64,000 bases of DNA from Lasiodiplodia sp. COLG20 (taxonomy: Eukaryota; Ascomycota; Dothideomycetes; Botryosphaeriales; Botryosphaeriaceae). Below the pieces are notes generated by a model that saw only the letters and a list, made by a program, of their open reading frames with translations, was not told the DNA's origin and searched no databases. This document shows, in pieces, positions 1 to 11,522 of this stretch. A program made the translations under genes and the position numbers. How positions within the stretch are numbered: the first letter of the stretch is position 1; the number at the start of each line of letters is the position of its first letter. The stretch spans positions 682,001 through 746,000 of the forward strand of contig VNWV01000005.1 in the NCBI GenBank assembly GCA_009801085.1. The letters run 5' to 3'.

Positions 1-405
1 AGGCTCTTCACGGTGATGATAGAAAATTCAATGCTCACTTAATTTCCACCACGGGATCTAGCAGTGTTTAAGCCATGTTCTTGCCACTGAACATTGCTTG
101 GGACTGACTATAGCTGCTGATGATGTCAGACTCTGGAATTGAGACAACACAGACTATACAAACCTCGGATTGCGAACAACACCTGGTAGTCTACTCTTTG
201 AAAAATTACGAAGTCAAGAGCTTGGACTGAGATGTTTTGGAAGGGTGCTGCAAAAAACGATACGTCTGGGCAACACCCAAGGCATGCAAAGTGCGCTGAG
301 GAAGAAGGATGAAAACTCGAATATTCATAAACGTCTAGCCATTTCTAGTGAACAATGAGAGTATCTACACAAAGATCTAGGTCCAGCCTTTCCTCTACAA
401 CCCCC
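1..405. other. intergenic, no gene seen
   Basis: Downstream flank of the A-T-R reductase gene. No ATG-initiated reading frame with recognisable protein content was found on either strand. Confidence 0.5.
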
Positions 406-3400
406 TTATTTACCCGCAGGCCCGCTCCACTCCTCGATCCAAAACCGCAAGAACTTCCCAACAAGCTCCTCATCCACCGGCGTCCCTCCACGCAAGCTCG
501 GCGCAAACTTCCTCGCCTCGGTCATATCAAACACGGGATGCGGCTCCGTCCCCACGGTACCATACCTCTTCCTGAAGAACTCCAACAGCTTCACGGGCGG
601 GTTCCTCTCGGCATCCTGCTCGCTCCGCTCCAACCGCCTGACCCACTCCCGCGCCGGCACGGCGTCAAACTCCAACCCGGCCTTCCTCAGCGCCGGCAAG
701 AACTCCCCGTTCCACCTCACCAGCCGCTCGTTCTCGACATGCCAAACCCTGAACTGGCCGCCTGCTCCACCCGCCGTCTCCGCCGCGGTATCAGCAAACG
801 CCAACTCCACGACCGCCCTCGCCGCGACATCGACGGGCAGCCACGCGAGCTCTTCTTCGTCATCCGCGTTCTCGACGACGGGCAGCGCGCCGACCGTCAG
901 CGCCGCCCGCACCGTCGTCGGGATCGCCTCAGCCGTGTTCCACACGCCGTGCGCCGTGTCGCCGCACAGCTGCCCGACGCGCAGCACGCGGGCGTCGACA
1001 CCAGCGGCAGCGGACGCAGCAGCGGCGCACATGCGCTCGGCGACCCACTTGCTCTGCCCGTACCCCATGCCCTCGGCGACGGCGGACCAGGGGTGCAGGG
1101 ACTCGGCGATAGCAGTCCTTTTGGCATGACCGCCATCGCCACTGGCGCCATGCTCCTCGCCAGAGTCAGACGAGCCTGGAGACGACGGCACAGGCGACGC
1201 TCCCGCCGACGATGACGTCGATGGCGCCACCTCCGCCACCGCCGGCGGGCCGCCGGCCCGCAGCGCGGCAGCGATACTGGATACGAACGCGACGACCGGT
1301 TTACGTGCGAGTGGCGACGCCGCGGCTAGTTGGAGTAGCGCGTGCGTCGGCGCGAGGCAGCTCGCGTCGAAGCTGCGCAGCGCGCGGTTGAAGTCGACGG
1401 CCCAGGCGGCGTGGATGATGCGCGTCGTCGTCGATGCGAGCTCGGCGAAGACGGCTGGCGGTAGGCCGAGGGAGGGCGAGGACGCGGAGAGGGAGGAGAG
1501 GTCGCAGGGGATGGGGGAGATTTTGGAGAGGATGGCGGGGGACGGGAGGAGGTGGGAGTGCAAGAGGGCGGCGCGGATGCGGGAGAGGGCGGACGTGGTA
1601 TCGGGGGCGCGGACGAGGCAGTGGATGGTGGCGATGTGTGGGTTGGGGAGGAGGGTGGAGAGGATGTGGATGCCGAGGGCGCCGGTGGCGCCGGTCAAGA
1701 GCTGGGATGGGAGTTTTGGTTAGGGTGGGTGTGGGTGGTGGATGGGGGGAGAGGACTTACGATTGACTCCTTTTCGGGGTTGGGGATGGTGCCGGGGGTG
1801 GGAGTGTCGAAGGTCGAGTATTTCTCCAGAAGACGCACGGCGAGCTCTTCGGCCGACTGCGGGCCGCCGTTCTCCTGCCCGGCTCGGACGTCCAGCAAGT
1901 GAGCGGTCAGGAGCTCGACGCTCGGGTGGTCAAAGACGACGTTGGTGGCAAGCGTGCGGCCGCCCAGGTTGACTCTCTTCAGTAGTCGAGACCGGACATT
2001 GGTAGCTTGCAGCGAGTCCATTCCTAGAGCAAAGAAGTCGGAACCATCAGCCAGATCCGCGCCTCCTTCCTTCTCCGCAAGCCTCAACTCGCCGCGGACA
2101 GTTTGACGGACCAGATCGCGGATATCGGCGTCGTCATCGACCACGCTCTCCATCACATCGCCACCACCACCACCATTCGCCAGCTCCTCCCTCTTCGCGT
2201 AAAACTCGTCTATCTCCGCCACGAACTGCTTGAGAAACAACGACCGTATCACCGTCGCCTTATCCGTGCACGGAAACTGCGTGCCGGCCGGCTTGACGAT
2301 GAGGGCGTCCGGCGCGATGCGCGCGTACGCCGGCACGCGCTCGTTCCCGCGCTGCAGGTCCGGCAGCACGCTGCGCACGATCTCGTTCTCGCTCAAGCCA
2401 GCGGCCCGGTCGGCGGCGACGACGACCATGCCCAGGGCGTCGCGCTGCGCGCCGAAGACGACGGCCGCGCGCACGTTGGCGTTGCGGCCGACGGCCTCCT
2501 CCAGCGGCACCGGGTCCGCCTTCTCGCCGTTGACCAGCACGATGATGTCGTCCAGCCGCGCGACGAACTTCCACATGCTCGCGCCCGGCGTCGGGTGCCG
2601 GCGGAACAGGTCCTTCGTCGCGTACGAGCCGTCGGGCTGGTCGGCGAAGACTTTAGCCTTGAGGCCTGGCAGGACGACGAGGTGGTACAACGTCTCTCCG
2701 CCTTCGCCAGAGGAGGAAGAGGTTGAGACAGGCTCGAACTTCAGATACGGCTCCGCGTCCGGCAGCGGCCTGACCCAGTTCCACAGCTGGGGGGCGTCGG
2801 GCGTCGAACACGGCTCCATCAGCGCGCCGCACTCGGTCAGGCCGTACAGGTGGAACAGCCGCACGCCCGCGCCGACGACCAGCGCGTCGCCCAGCGCGTC
2901 CGGCACCGCGCTGCCCGCCGCGACCACCTGCTCCAGCTCCGCCAGCCGCTGCACCCCGACCCCGTCGTCGACTTCGGCCAGGAACTTCAGCACGTACGGT
3001 ACCGTGACGAGCGCGCGGGAGTGCGTCGCTGCGAGCCCGGATAGCACGGCGCCGGCGGTGATGGGCCGCGACGCGGAGAGGAGGGAGAGCCGCGACCCGT
3101 TGACGAGGCAGCGCAGGAGGGTGGCCAGGCCGAAGCTGTGGAAGAGCGGGAGCGTGGACAAAGTGTCGACGCGCGGCATGCGGCCGGCGATCTTGGCGGC
3201 TTGGAGGAGCCAGGAGGCGGAGAGCAGGGGGACGGGCTTGGGGAGCCCCGTCGTGCCGCCGCTGTGGATGATGAAGCGGAGTTTGTGGTCGGGGTCGTTA
3301 ATGGGGGTGAGGGGTTTGATAGGTTGGTGGTGGTCGGTGAGGGAGGGGAGGGAGAGCATGGGGATCACTGAGAGGGGGAGGCCCGAGGAGGCGCGGACGC

Positions 3401-3815
3401 GCTCCATGTCGGCTTGGGAGGGGCCAGAGGCGACGATGGCTTTGCATTGGGTCGACTTGAGGAGGTGGGTGAAGCCTTGGTCCGCGAGGCGCGGGGAGAT
3501 GAACATGGAGGTGAGGCCGAGCCGTTGTAGGGCGAGGAAAGTGATGTAGTACTCCAGGCTCGAGACGCCGACCAGTGCGACTGTGCTGGAGGGCCCGTTG
3601 GGGCGCGTCGCCTCGTCGAGCTGCGCGAATGCTTCTGCATACTTGGTGGCTGCCAGTCTGGTCAACCGCTCCAGATCAGCTCCGGTGTAGTCGACGAAGT
3701 CAGACTCGTTCGCCGGGTAGGATATGAGCACTTGGTCGGCATGGGTCTCGGCGCGGCGCCGGATCACTTGGTCCAGCGTAACGCATGGTTGCTCGGCGTC
3801 GGGAAGACTGCCCAT
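406..3815 (-). CDS. NRPS-like adenylate-forming reductase (A-T-R)
   Basis: Multidomain enzyme that adenylates a carboxylic acid, loads it on a phosphopantetheine arm and reduces it with NAD(P)H to an aldehyde or alcohol. Exons 3815-1761 and 1701-406 with a 59 bp intron (GTAAGT...CCCAG) give 1116 aa. The start is the ATG at 3815; the longer open frame upstream begins with GTG. The adenylation domain shows HSGGTTGLPKP near residue 182, YGLTE near 323 and RLDDIIVLVNGEK near 418. The carrier motif FFALGMDSLQ puts the modified serine near 598. The reductase begins with TGATGALG near 688 and has YGQSK near 899. There is no condensation domain. The A4 region reads LPLFHSFGL, as in acyl and aryl acid ligases, and lacks the aspartate that binds an amino group, so an aryl or alkyl acid substrate is inferred. 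The neighbouring dehydrogenase is on the same strand. Confidence 0.9.
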
Positions 3816-3968
3816 GGTCTTGGTCTTCCGGCTTGGTATTTTGAAAAACGAATTGGAAAACAACGGCCGACGGCCAAGCGTAGCCACGGCGCAGTGCTCT
3901 GCTTTGATAGTGCAGTAGCTGCATCGGACCGAGACCGGTGCAGTGATCGGACTTATAACGGTCGCCTA

Positions 3969-3980
3969 AGGTGATCACCT
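3969..3980. promoter_or_regulatory. 12-bp perfect palindrome upstream of the A-T-R gene
   Basis: AGGTGATCACCT is a perfect dyad about 155 bp upstream of the reductase ATG. It could be a binding site for a dimeric regulator; this is inference from symmetry and position only. Confidence 0.3.
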
Positions 3981-4350
3981 CCGCAATCGCAAAGATTAGA
4001 TCCGATTAATCACTCAACACCACGTTTCGCCGTGTACCTGCCTCGTGCAGCTATGCAGCTTTTGGCAATGATCAAGCGGCCCGTACGTCACAGCAGTGTG
4101 CCTGACGGCTCGTTCCGAGACAGCCTGCGGATTTACGCCGTTCCTGATTATGGTGCAGGAAAGTAGGAGCAACGATATACAGGGGCCCACTATTCTAGCG
4201 TGAAGCTGCACGCTGCCAGGGTTTTGCCGGAACTTTTGCCGTCACAAGCATAGAACGGGCCCAGAGTAGTGGGAAACGGTCGATACGATGTCTAGCTGCC
4301 TACTAAAGAGACTCGAAGCGAGTCATTCGCTACCGATTTATCTAGCCATG

Positions 4351-5452
4351 TCACTCCGACTCGGGCTCGAAAGAGTCCTTTCTGAAACGGACTTCGTTCA
4401 CCGGCGCCAGCGGCCTGCCCGTGGCAAAATAGCTTCGCATGTTGGCGAAGCATTCTTGTTCGGCCTTGGCAAAGGACCCCTGCGTCAAGCCTCCCATGTG
4501 CGGCTGGACCACTACCTTGTCGCTTTGCATGAAATACGGGTGGATGCCTGCAGGCTCGCCTCCGAAGACGTCCAGCCCGGCTCGAGCAATCTTGCCACTT
4601 TCGAGGGCAGCGATAAGCGCCTCGTCCTCGATGATTGGCCCGCGCGAAGTGTTGACGATATATGAATTTTCTTTCATCATCGCAAACTCGGCTTCGCCCA
4701 TCAGGTGAGTGGTTCCGGGCGTCAGGGGGCAGTGAAGAGAGACAATGTCGGAAGTTTGTAGAAGCTCTTCCAGAGTGGCGCAATACGAGGCTCCGGCCGG
4801 AATTTTCTCTGCAGGTATGCGGCTCCGGTTGTAATATCGGATGCGCATGTTGAACGCAGCTGCCTTCCGCGCAAGACACCTCCCGATATTGCCCATGCCA
4901 ACAATGCCCAGTGTGAGTCCTGCTGGGTCTCGGGTGAGCTCGAGGCCCTGTCGCCAACGGCCTTCTCGGAAATTTTTCTCTGCACGGCTGGTATCACGGA
5001 GGATGGCCAGAATGAGGAAGAGAGCCATGTCGGCTGTAGCTTCACCAGTGGCATGTCGAGTGTTGCAGAACCAGATGCCTTGCGACGTCATCCAGCTCAC
5101 GTCGAAGTCGTTGTAGCCCATCTGCGCAGAGACGACTATCTTCAGTTGTGGTAGAAGCGGCGAAAGGAGTTCGGCATCGAAAGGCTCGAAGGGCTGAGTG
5201 CCCAGGCGGCAGACGACCGCATGATACGGCCCGCGAGTTGCGATGGCATTTGGTATTTTGGCGAGCAGCTCGGTCCGTGTTGAAGCATCGAGGATCTGGA
5301 ATGAGGATCAGGAAGGTGATTCTTTAATTGTAGTATGGTCTTACATCGACATTGAAGTATTTCTGGTTCTCCTCGATACCGCCTCCGGAAAATTTAGGCC
5401 TGCCGAGGAACAAGACGCGAGGCCTGTCGGCGTGAGAATCGTATGAGCGCAT
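4351..5452 (-). CDS. D-isomer-specific 2-hydroxyacid dehydrogenase
   Basis: NAD(P)-dependent oxidoreductase that interconverts 2-oxoacids and D-2-hydroxyacids (glyoxylate/hydroxypyruvate reductase-like). Exons 5452-5345 and 5295-4351 with a 49 bp intron (GTAAGA...TTCCAG) give 350 aa, the usual family length. The Rossmann motif GIVGMGNIG lies near residue 166. The catalytic arginine is in NTSRGP near 253, the glutamate in LDVFGGEP near 281 and the histidine in QPHMGG near 301, so the active-site triad is complete. It is co-oriented with the A-T-R reductase, whose ATG lies about 540 bp beyond its stop. A role in making or modifying the hydroxyacid used by that enzyme is possible but is inference. 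Confidence 0.9.
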
Positions 5453-6170
5453 TTTTTGAATAGGTCTCTCAGGTGGACTGTACAAGCTGAGCAACTACAG
5501 TTCGTCGGGTACTAATATCGGGGCTGGTCGGGAGGAGTTTCTGCCTCAGTACTATCTAGGCCCGCCGCACCGAATGCAACCATGACAAGCATTTTTCCTC
5601 GTGTAAGACCGACGCATCAAAGCTTGGATGATAGGTGTCAAAGAAATTGGGATGGCAGTCTGGCCTACTGCACCCGGGATCCGCACGCGGAGCTTCGTCC
5701 GTGCGTGGCGACCGGACCGACAATCCCTCGCGATCATCTTATCTTGATTGCTGATCCTGCCTATATAGGACCCCTGCACATAAAGAAGGCTCCATCCGGT
5801 ACCAGGATTGCAGCATCCTCAGCTGCCTGACTTAGCACGGCGCTCCACCATTAAAATTGCTCAGATCACGGCAGCTTTCCGCGGAAGCAACTCCCACCAC
5901 CACAGCTACACCGCTAGCCCCGGACCCTAGTCATCCCATCGGCGCGACCATGACATAGTATTGTTTTTTCTCCGACTGCATGGATGTTGCGGCGAAGACC
6001 GCGGATGCCGTCACGCAAGGAACTGGACGTGGACATGAATCAGATCACCGAACTTCGGAGCGAAGTGCCCGACTAGAGACATTCATTCACAATAAAGAGC
6101 TGGCGGCTTGGCTGCTCCATTGTTTCTCAGCAGCAGTCTTGGATACGCTCACTTCCTCATTCTTTACACA
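5453..6170. other. divergent intergenic region
   Basis: Shared upstream region of the 2-hydroxyacid dehydrogenase (minus) and the FAD oxidase (plus). No gene seen; a TATATA string occurs at about 5762-5767, too far from either ATG to be assigned. Confidence 0.4.
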
Positions 6171-7954
6171 ATGCAGTCGTTTGCCCTTTTTGGCAGCCTG
6201 CTGTTGGGCCTGCTGCCCGCAGCCAATGCTGCAACCGCCTGGCAGAACAGGAACCTGACCTACCAGATCCCAGACACTCCTGTAACGACGTTCGCTTCGA
6301 CGAACTTCACTTCCAAGAGTGACGCTCTTTCTGCCCTCCAAACCGCCCTTGGTAATGCCACAATCGCTACCTCGGGAGACCTCAGCTATGGCTCGACGAT
6401 TGCACGCGTGTGGACCAAGCAGCGCAGGACCTATCCTGACGCCATTGTCTACCCCGAAACCCCGGAGCATGTCAGCATCTTGATGCAGTTCTACTCTAAC
6501 AACCACCCGCTCTGGACCGACGGCTTCGCCATCATGGGTGGTGGCCATGCCGACTTTGGCGGCGCCCAGTCCCCCAGCATCATCATCGACCTCCAGAAGC
6601 TCGGCAGCACTGAGATTGTCACCAACCCTCCCAGCAACTCCTCAGAATATGCTATTCTGAAGATCGGCGGCGGCTCTGAGGCCGGCGATGTCTACGACAC
6701 CCTGGACGGCACTGGCTGGGCCTTCCTGGGCCCGCGCGCCGCCTCCATCGGCGTCGGCGGCTTCCTCCTCGGCGGCGGCATCGCCTTCCAGACGAACCGC
6801 TACGGCGTAGGGGCCGACAGTCTCGTCGGGATCGAAGTAGTGCTGATTAACGGCACTATCATCTACGCCAACCCCTACAACGAGCACAGCGACCTCTTCT
6901 GGGCGGCCACGGGCGGCGGCTGGCTCGGCTTCGGCGTCGTCACCAACTTCTACATCCAGGCCTACCCGGACCCGGGCACCGTCTACGTCGGCACTATCGC
7001 GTGGGGCGAGGACAAGGCCGACGAGGTCTTCAACAAGACGGCCGCTTGGTGGGAGAGCAACACCGACCCTGATGCATTCCCTGCGCTGCTGTACTACCTG
7101 AAGGACCCCACCGAGATCAACGCCCTCGTGCCCATCAAGGACCGCCAGTTCTCGATGCAGCTCAACGCCCTGCGCTTCGGTGGCTCCGAGGCTGACTTCA
7201 ACAACACTTTCGGCCACTTCTACGAGAATGCCGACGGCATCATCCTGCAGACTTACACGCTTAAGACCCTGCAGCAGTACCTCCTGACCAACTACCCCTA
7301 CGGCTACAACCGCCTCTTTTACGGAAAGAGCCACACCAACTCCACCCCTGAGTTCTACCAGAACACCTTCGAGATCTACAAGGAGACGGTGAACGGCATG
7401 CTCGAGCGCGGCGAGGACCCTGGTCATACGCTCTGGGTTGACGAATGTAAGTCACACTGACAATGTTTATCAACAATAGTCAAGAACGAAGGACTAACCA
7501 TGTTTTACTGCAGACGTCTTCCCTGCCTGGAACGGCGCCGGACCCGACACCGATTCCGCCACCTCGTGGCCGCACTCGACGAGCGCCCACATCACCCTGA
7601 CGTCGGGCGAGTGGAGCAACGACAGCACCACCGAGTGGCTGTACTCGCAGGACGAGAACAAGATGATGGCCTACCTGCGCGACTTCCAGAACGGCCTCGA
7701 CGAGCCGGCCATCTACGATTACCCCAACTACATGTAAGTGTTGCCTTTCGTTTCGATCAGTGGTTACTCGGTTCTGATGAAATTGTTTGTGCAGTGCTCC
7801 GTACAGCAAGACGGAAGAGCTCTGGGGTGCCGAGAACTTCAAGAAGCTGCTGCAGATTAAGGAGAAGTATGACCCCGAGTGTCTGTTCAACAGGGGACGC
7901 GTCATTGCGACGGAAGCGTGCATCGCGAAGGGGCTGTCGAACACGTCCATCTAG
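6171..7954 (+). CDS. secreted FAD-linked oxidoreductase, berberine-bridge-enzyme-like
   Basis: Flavin oxidase of the PCMH/BBE family, expected to oxidise a small molecule with O2. Exons 6171-7446, 7514-7733 and 7795-7954 (introns 67 and 61 bp) give 551 aa. Residues 1 to about 20 form a signal peptide ending near PAANA, and several N-x-S/T sites fit secretion. The flavin-linking histidine is seen in IMGGGHADFGG. The second covalent site of bicovalent BBE enzymes is absent: the stretch GGGIAFQTNRYGVGAD has no cysteine where the family usually has one, so single histidyl attachment is expected. The C-terminal BBE motif is present (YDPECLFNRGRV). It lies divergent from the 2-hydroxyacid dehydrogenase; in fungal metabolite clusters such oxidases often do tailoring. 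Substrate unknown. Confidence 0.9.
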
Positions 7955-8547
7955 TAATTTTTGTTGTTAAGTTAATTTTGGTTGATGGAGCAAAAGTCAA
8001 AAGAGGGAGATAGTCTGGGAGGCCCTGAAAGCAGGGAGATTGTTTGAACTAATTGTAAGATAATGTACGGACAGTGTACATAAATCAAGCTTCTCGAGAG
8101 AGATGTATTATTTTCCGCAAAACCCGTCCAGAGAGTTTCAAAATAAGTTGTTTACTGATTGAAAATGATTCTTACAATAACTTCTCACTTTTTGGCCAGA
8201 TGACGTTGGGTGCTGGGAAAAAATGGCCTGTTATTTTAATAAGACCGAACCAATCTCGGTCGGGATCTTCGAGATCTCATATAAGCATAAAGACTGATGT
8301 GGGGTTATCTGACCATGTTAGTACGAGTCAGCCAGTTGGAGCTCTAAATTGTCCAGGATGTTATATAAGCCGTTGTAGATAACTGCAAATGGTACTCGGA
8401 TGCGGCCTCGCAAACATCCGGACAGACCTGAGCATGTAATTCAACACAGAAGTGCCGAAGAGAGGATATTGCCCCGCTCTTTGAACCCCGTTCGCGCATT
8501 ATTTATTCCAGATATGACCTGCCATTCCTCTTCAGTATTCCAGCGCT
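7955..8547. other. intergenic, no gene seen
   Basis: AT-richer 3' flank of the FAD oxidase followed by the upstream region of the dehydrogenase stump. Nothing recognised. Confidence 0.45.
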
Positions 8548-8910
8548 ATGAATATGGCGCCCCCGACCACCTACCACGCTTACCGGCGTACCACCGGACC
8601 CCTTCCCTTAACGATCGAGAAAGGCACAGAGATAACCCCATCAAGCCTGGGCGCTGATGAAGTCCTCATCTGCATCCATGCTTTTTCGCTCACCTTCCGC
8701 AATGTCGCAATGTTAGACGGTCGCTACCTCCTGCCATTCACGGAACGAGGCATCCCAGCATCCGACTGCGCGGCCGAGGTGGTCGAAACCGGGTCCGGCG
8801 TGACGGACTTCAAAATCGGCGACACAATGATAAACACCATCGACCTTAGCATTATGACCATCGCCAAGCACGGTCTGGCCCGGCCCTGCACCAATGCCCA
8901 GACCAGATGA
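8548..8910 (+). pseudogene. truncated MDR (zinc-type alcohol) dehydrogenase, GroES-like part only
   Basis: The frame opens with a normal N-terminus of an NAD(P)-dependent medium-chain alcohol dehydrogenase: a LGADEVLICIHAFSL strand, FRNVAMLDGRY, the turn ERGIPASDCAAEVVETG and a degraded GDxV motif (DFKIGDTMINT). Homology then stops, and the frame ends at residue 120 of an expected 330-350. No Rossmann GxGxxG segment was found downstream to about 9.8 kb in any frame. This is a 3'-truncated remnant, unless an unusual intron hides the rest. It may be a lost member of the adjacent oxidoreductase group. Confidence 0.55.
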
Positions 8911-9837
8911 CTGATGATATGCGCCGGGTCATCCGCATATGTGCCTGTGATCATTGCGGCAGGTACCGTTCCGACAGTCATGCAGGGTATGGCTCGGCTC
9001 GTGCCGGTACGTTTTCAAGTACCAGGGTGCCCGGTTGGCCACCGCAGTGCTGATGACTGGGTGTTTCAGTTGCAGAAGAAGATCAAGCGGATGCACTTGA
9101 GTGATGAGAATGTCTTGGAAGGGAAATTATCTGTTGGTCCACGTGCGGTACTGCTGCGCGTACTGGTACATTAAAGCTGGAATCAATTGGTATCGGAAAA
9201 GCGGGGACAGCCATGCTGCGTTTGGGACGAAGATCAGATATCAATCAAAGGTCCAGACTTGTTTGTGACTGGCCCAGAGATTAGAAGACCATTGGTTTTA
9301 ATGTGCTTCATTTGCCGTGGAAGTGATGTGCGTGGACGGCGAAGAGACACGGCTTACCGCCGCTTACAAAAATCACTGAACCTCTACAGCCGCAACCGGG
9401 ATCCGCCCGAACACAAATCTGCATGTCTGAGCAGCTACCAAACTACAGCGTCTCGTGCACATCAGTTTAAGGATCCACGCGGAGACGTCGTCAGTCCTTC
9501 GCCTCTGAAGTTTTCCTGCGCTGGCGCCTGCTGAGAGGGGGTAAATTGCCTCATACCCCGCTCCGCAACCACTAAGAAAACTAGCTGCCGCGCGTGATGG
9601 GCGTAAGCAGCTCCTAACACCCATGCAAGTCATTGGTTCATTGGTGGCGCACCACCCTTCACCCTAATCACAGACCAATAAGACACGAGAAGTGGCTTCT
9701 GGAGCAATAGCTTCTGAATTACCAATACATTATAGCGGTGAGACCTAGCGAATAGAGGAGAATTCTTCAAGCTCCCTCGGATATTCCCGTGCAGATCATG
9801 AAACAATAATGTCAAGTGTCGGTGGTGATGCCCAGGC
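8911..9837. other. intergenic, degraded
   Basis: Follows the dehydrogenase stump. Only short frames without recognisable protein content; possibly decayed sequence of the lost gene end. Confidence 0.35.
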
Positions 9838-10307
9838 TTAGACAGGAGCAGAGCAGATCAAGCCAGCGATTCCCTGTACAAATGCGCGTCAGCCACACAA
9901 TCCGGTAGAAGCCTTTTTGGGCGGCTCTATGAGCGCAAAGGGGCGAGAAGAGCCACGTACCAAAGACAGAGTGCAGCACTCAGCCGTCCTTCCGCTCTCA
10001 GCGCAGTAGTCCTGGAACTCTGTGACCGTCGTAAGGGTTGCGGAGGCTGGAAGAGCGGTGTTAGGTTAGCAAGATCCCGAATGAAAGGGGCGTGACCTAG
10101 TGTTTGGGGTATGGAGAAACACTGAGCAGCGACAGATAGGGGTGGAAACGTACGCGAGGTGCAAGTGGCATCGACGACACCAATAACGTCCAGCTGGCAG
10201 CAGAGCGGATCACCAGAAGTGCAAAGGGTGCTCTGGCGCTCCTCGAGCTGCGCGGGCGCTGCGAGGGCAACGGCGGCGAGGGCGATGATGGCAGCGATGA
10301 ACTTCAT
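9838..10307 (-). CDS. class II hydrophobin
   Basis: Small secreted amphipathic protein that self-assembles at air-water or cell-wall interfaces. Exons 10307-10154, 10046-9961 and 9873-9838 (introns 107 and 87 bp) give 91 aa. A signal peptide covers about the first 17 residues, ending near LAAPA, followed by an LEER processing-like site. The mature part has the eight-cysteine pattern C-CC-C-C-CC-C: LCTSGDPLCCQLDVIGVVDATC, then YCAESGRTAECC, then LICSAPV. The short spacing of the cysteines and the LDVIGV segment point to class II. Only three residues follow the last cysteine. A TATA-like element lies about 120 bp upstream. The uninterrupted frame covering exon 1 is misleading because it reads through the first intron. 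Confidence 0.9.
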
Positions 10308-11522
10308 TGTGAAGACTTGGTGTTTGATTATTTCAATTATAGTGAAAGAGTGGATGTGATGATTGTCTTCTTCGAAGAAGTGATTGAGCTGGATATGGCC
10401 CTCAATTGCGATTGCGTGAGTGCCTCTTTATACCCTTCATCTTGGAAAGCGTGTCACTGTTCAACGCCCAACTGTTCCCATCATCCGTCATTCGATGTCC
10501 CGCTCCATCCTTGTTACGCGCGTGCCCCTTGTTTTTCCTTCTGGTCGCGGGGACGACGGATCACTCTTGGTATAGCTGCTCGAGCGTGGCTGAACGTGGC
10601 GGCGGAGATGATGGTTGTGAACCCATGCAGCTACGCCTCTTAGGACCAAGAGTTAAGCTCTCGCCATTGGCCTGGTGGAGCAGAAAAATGGTCCATACAG
10701 GTGGATTTTAAGATCGACGGCGTGGATTCACCCTACCAGCAGATGAGATACGCGAGGGGATTCGTCGGGGGGATGAGGCTGGACCGCTTTTCAAGCCTGA
10801 TCGTATCGTGAGACTCGCGGGAGAATGCACGGCAAAGCAAAATGTGGTGCAGCGCGGATCACCAGCTGGACAGGGGAGGGGGCGATGGAGATTATTGCCC
10901 ATTGTGCTTTGCCGTGTTTTCCTGCTTGGATGTGTGATAATGACGTTGAGCGCGATGGTTGGAGGGCGCTGGGCATCATGTGATGTCATGGGTCGGCGTT
11001 GAATACCAGATGGATGCGAAGTTCCCGCTCGCCACGCCCTCCTGACGATCGTCCCGTCTGGCGCCCGTTGAGACAGTGGCTTGTTCCTGTGGGCGTTTGT
11101 GATAGGCATAATGTGGCCATGCATATAATGGGATGATCAGCGATTATCCAAGATACGAAGCGGCATTCCCGGCACATGGGCCAACGGTCGACAAGGGTAG
11201 TCATCCGCCCCATCAACTGCAGCCGAGATCTAGTCCGCAATTAGCACTAATCTCCTATACAGACAACCCTAACCGTAGTCCTCTGCCTTGCTTGCCTTCC
11301 CTAACCGCTAAGACCTTAGCCTTGGATTTATTAAATCTTTCCCCAACTGAACATGCCGCAAATTAACCCCAGTAGCCGACCAATCCTCGCGATGCTCACT
11401 CGAAATAGAAATACACATTCTGGGCGAATCAAGTACGATCAGACACCGAAAATCTTGTGCACTTTGTGATTGCGCATGGTGGAGCATCTGCGTTTCCGCC
11501 ACTTCTGCTGTGATGTTCTTTT
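10308..11522. other. intergenic, no gene seen
   Basis: Upstream region of the hydrophobin and 3' flank of the DUF6536 gene. Apart from the TATA candidate nothing is recognised. Confidence 0.45.
10427..10432 (-). promoter_or_regulatory. TATA box of the hydrophobin gene
   Basis: On the minus strand this reads TATAAA, 120 bp before the hydrophobin ATG. Highly expressed fungal hydrophobin genes often carry such a box; assignment is by position. Confidence 0.45.

Noticed and set aside
355..1215. Long plus-strand frame of 286 residues
   Set aside because: Antisense shadow of the A-T-R reductase; Arg/Pro-rich composition typical of GC-rich antisense frames.
2230..3549. 439-residue plus-strand frame
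   Set aside because: Lies opposite the adenylation domain and has no protein-like pattern.
6642..7427. 261-residue minus-strand frame
   Set aside because: Antisense to the BBE oxidase; Val/Gly/Glu-rich shadow.
9927..10307. Uninterrupted 126-residue reading of the hydrophobin
   Set aside because: It reads through an intron and loses four of the eight cysteines; the spliced model restores all eight.
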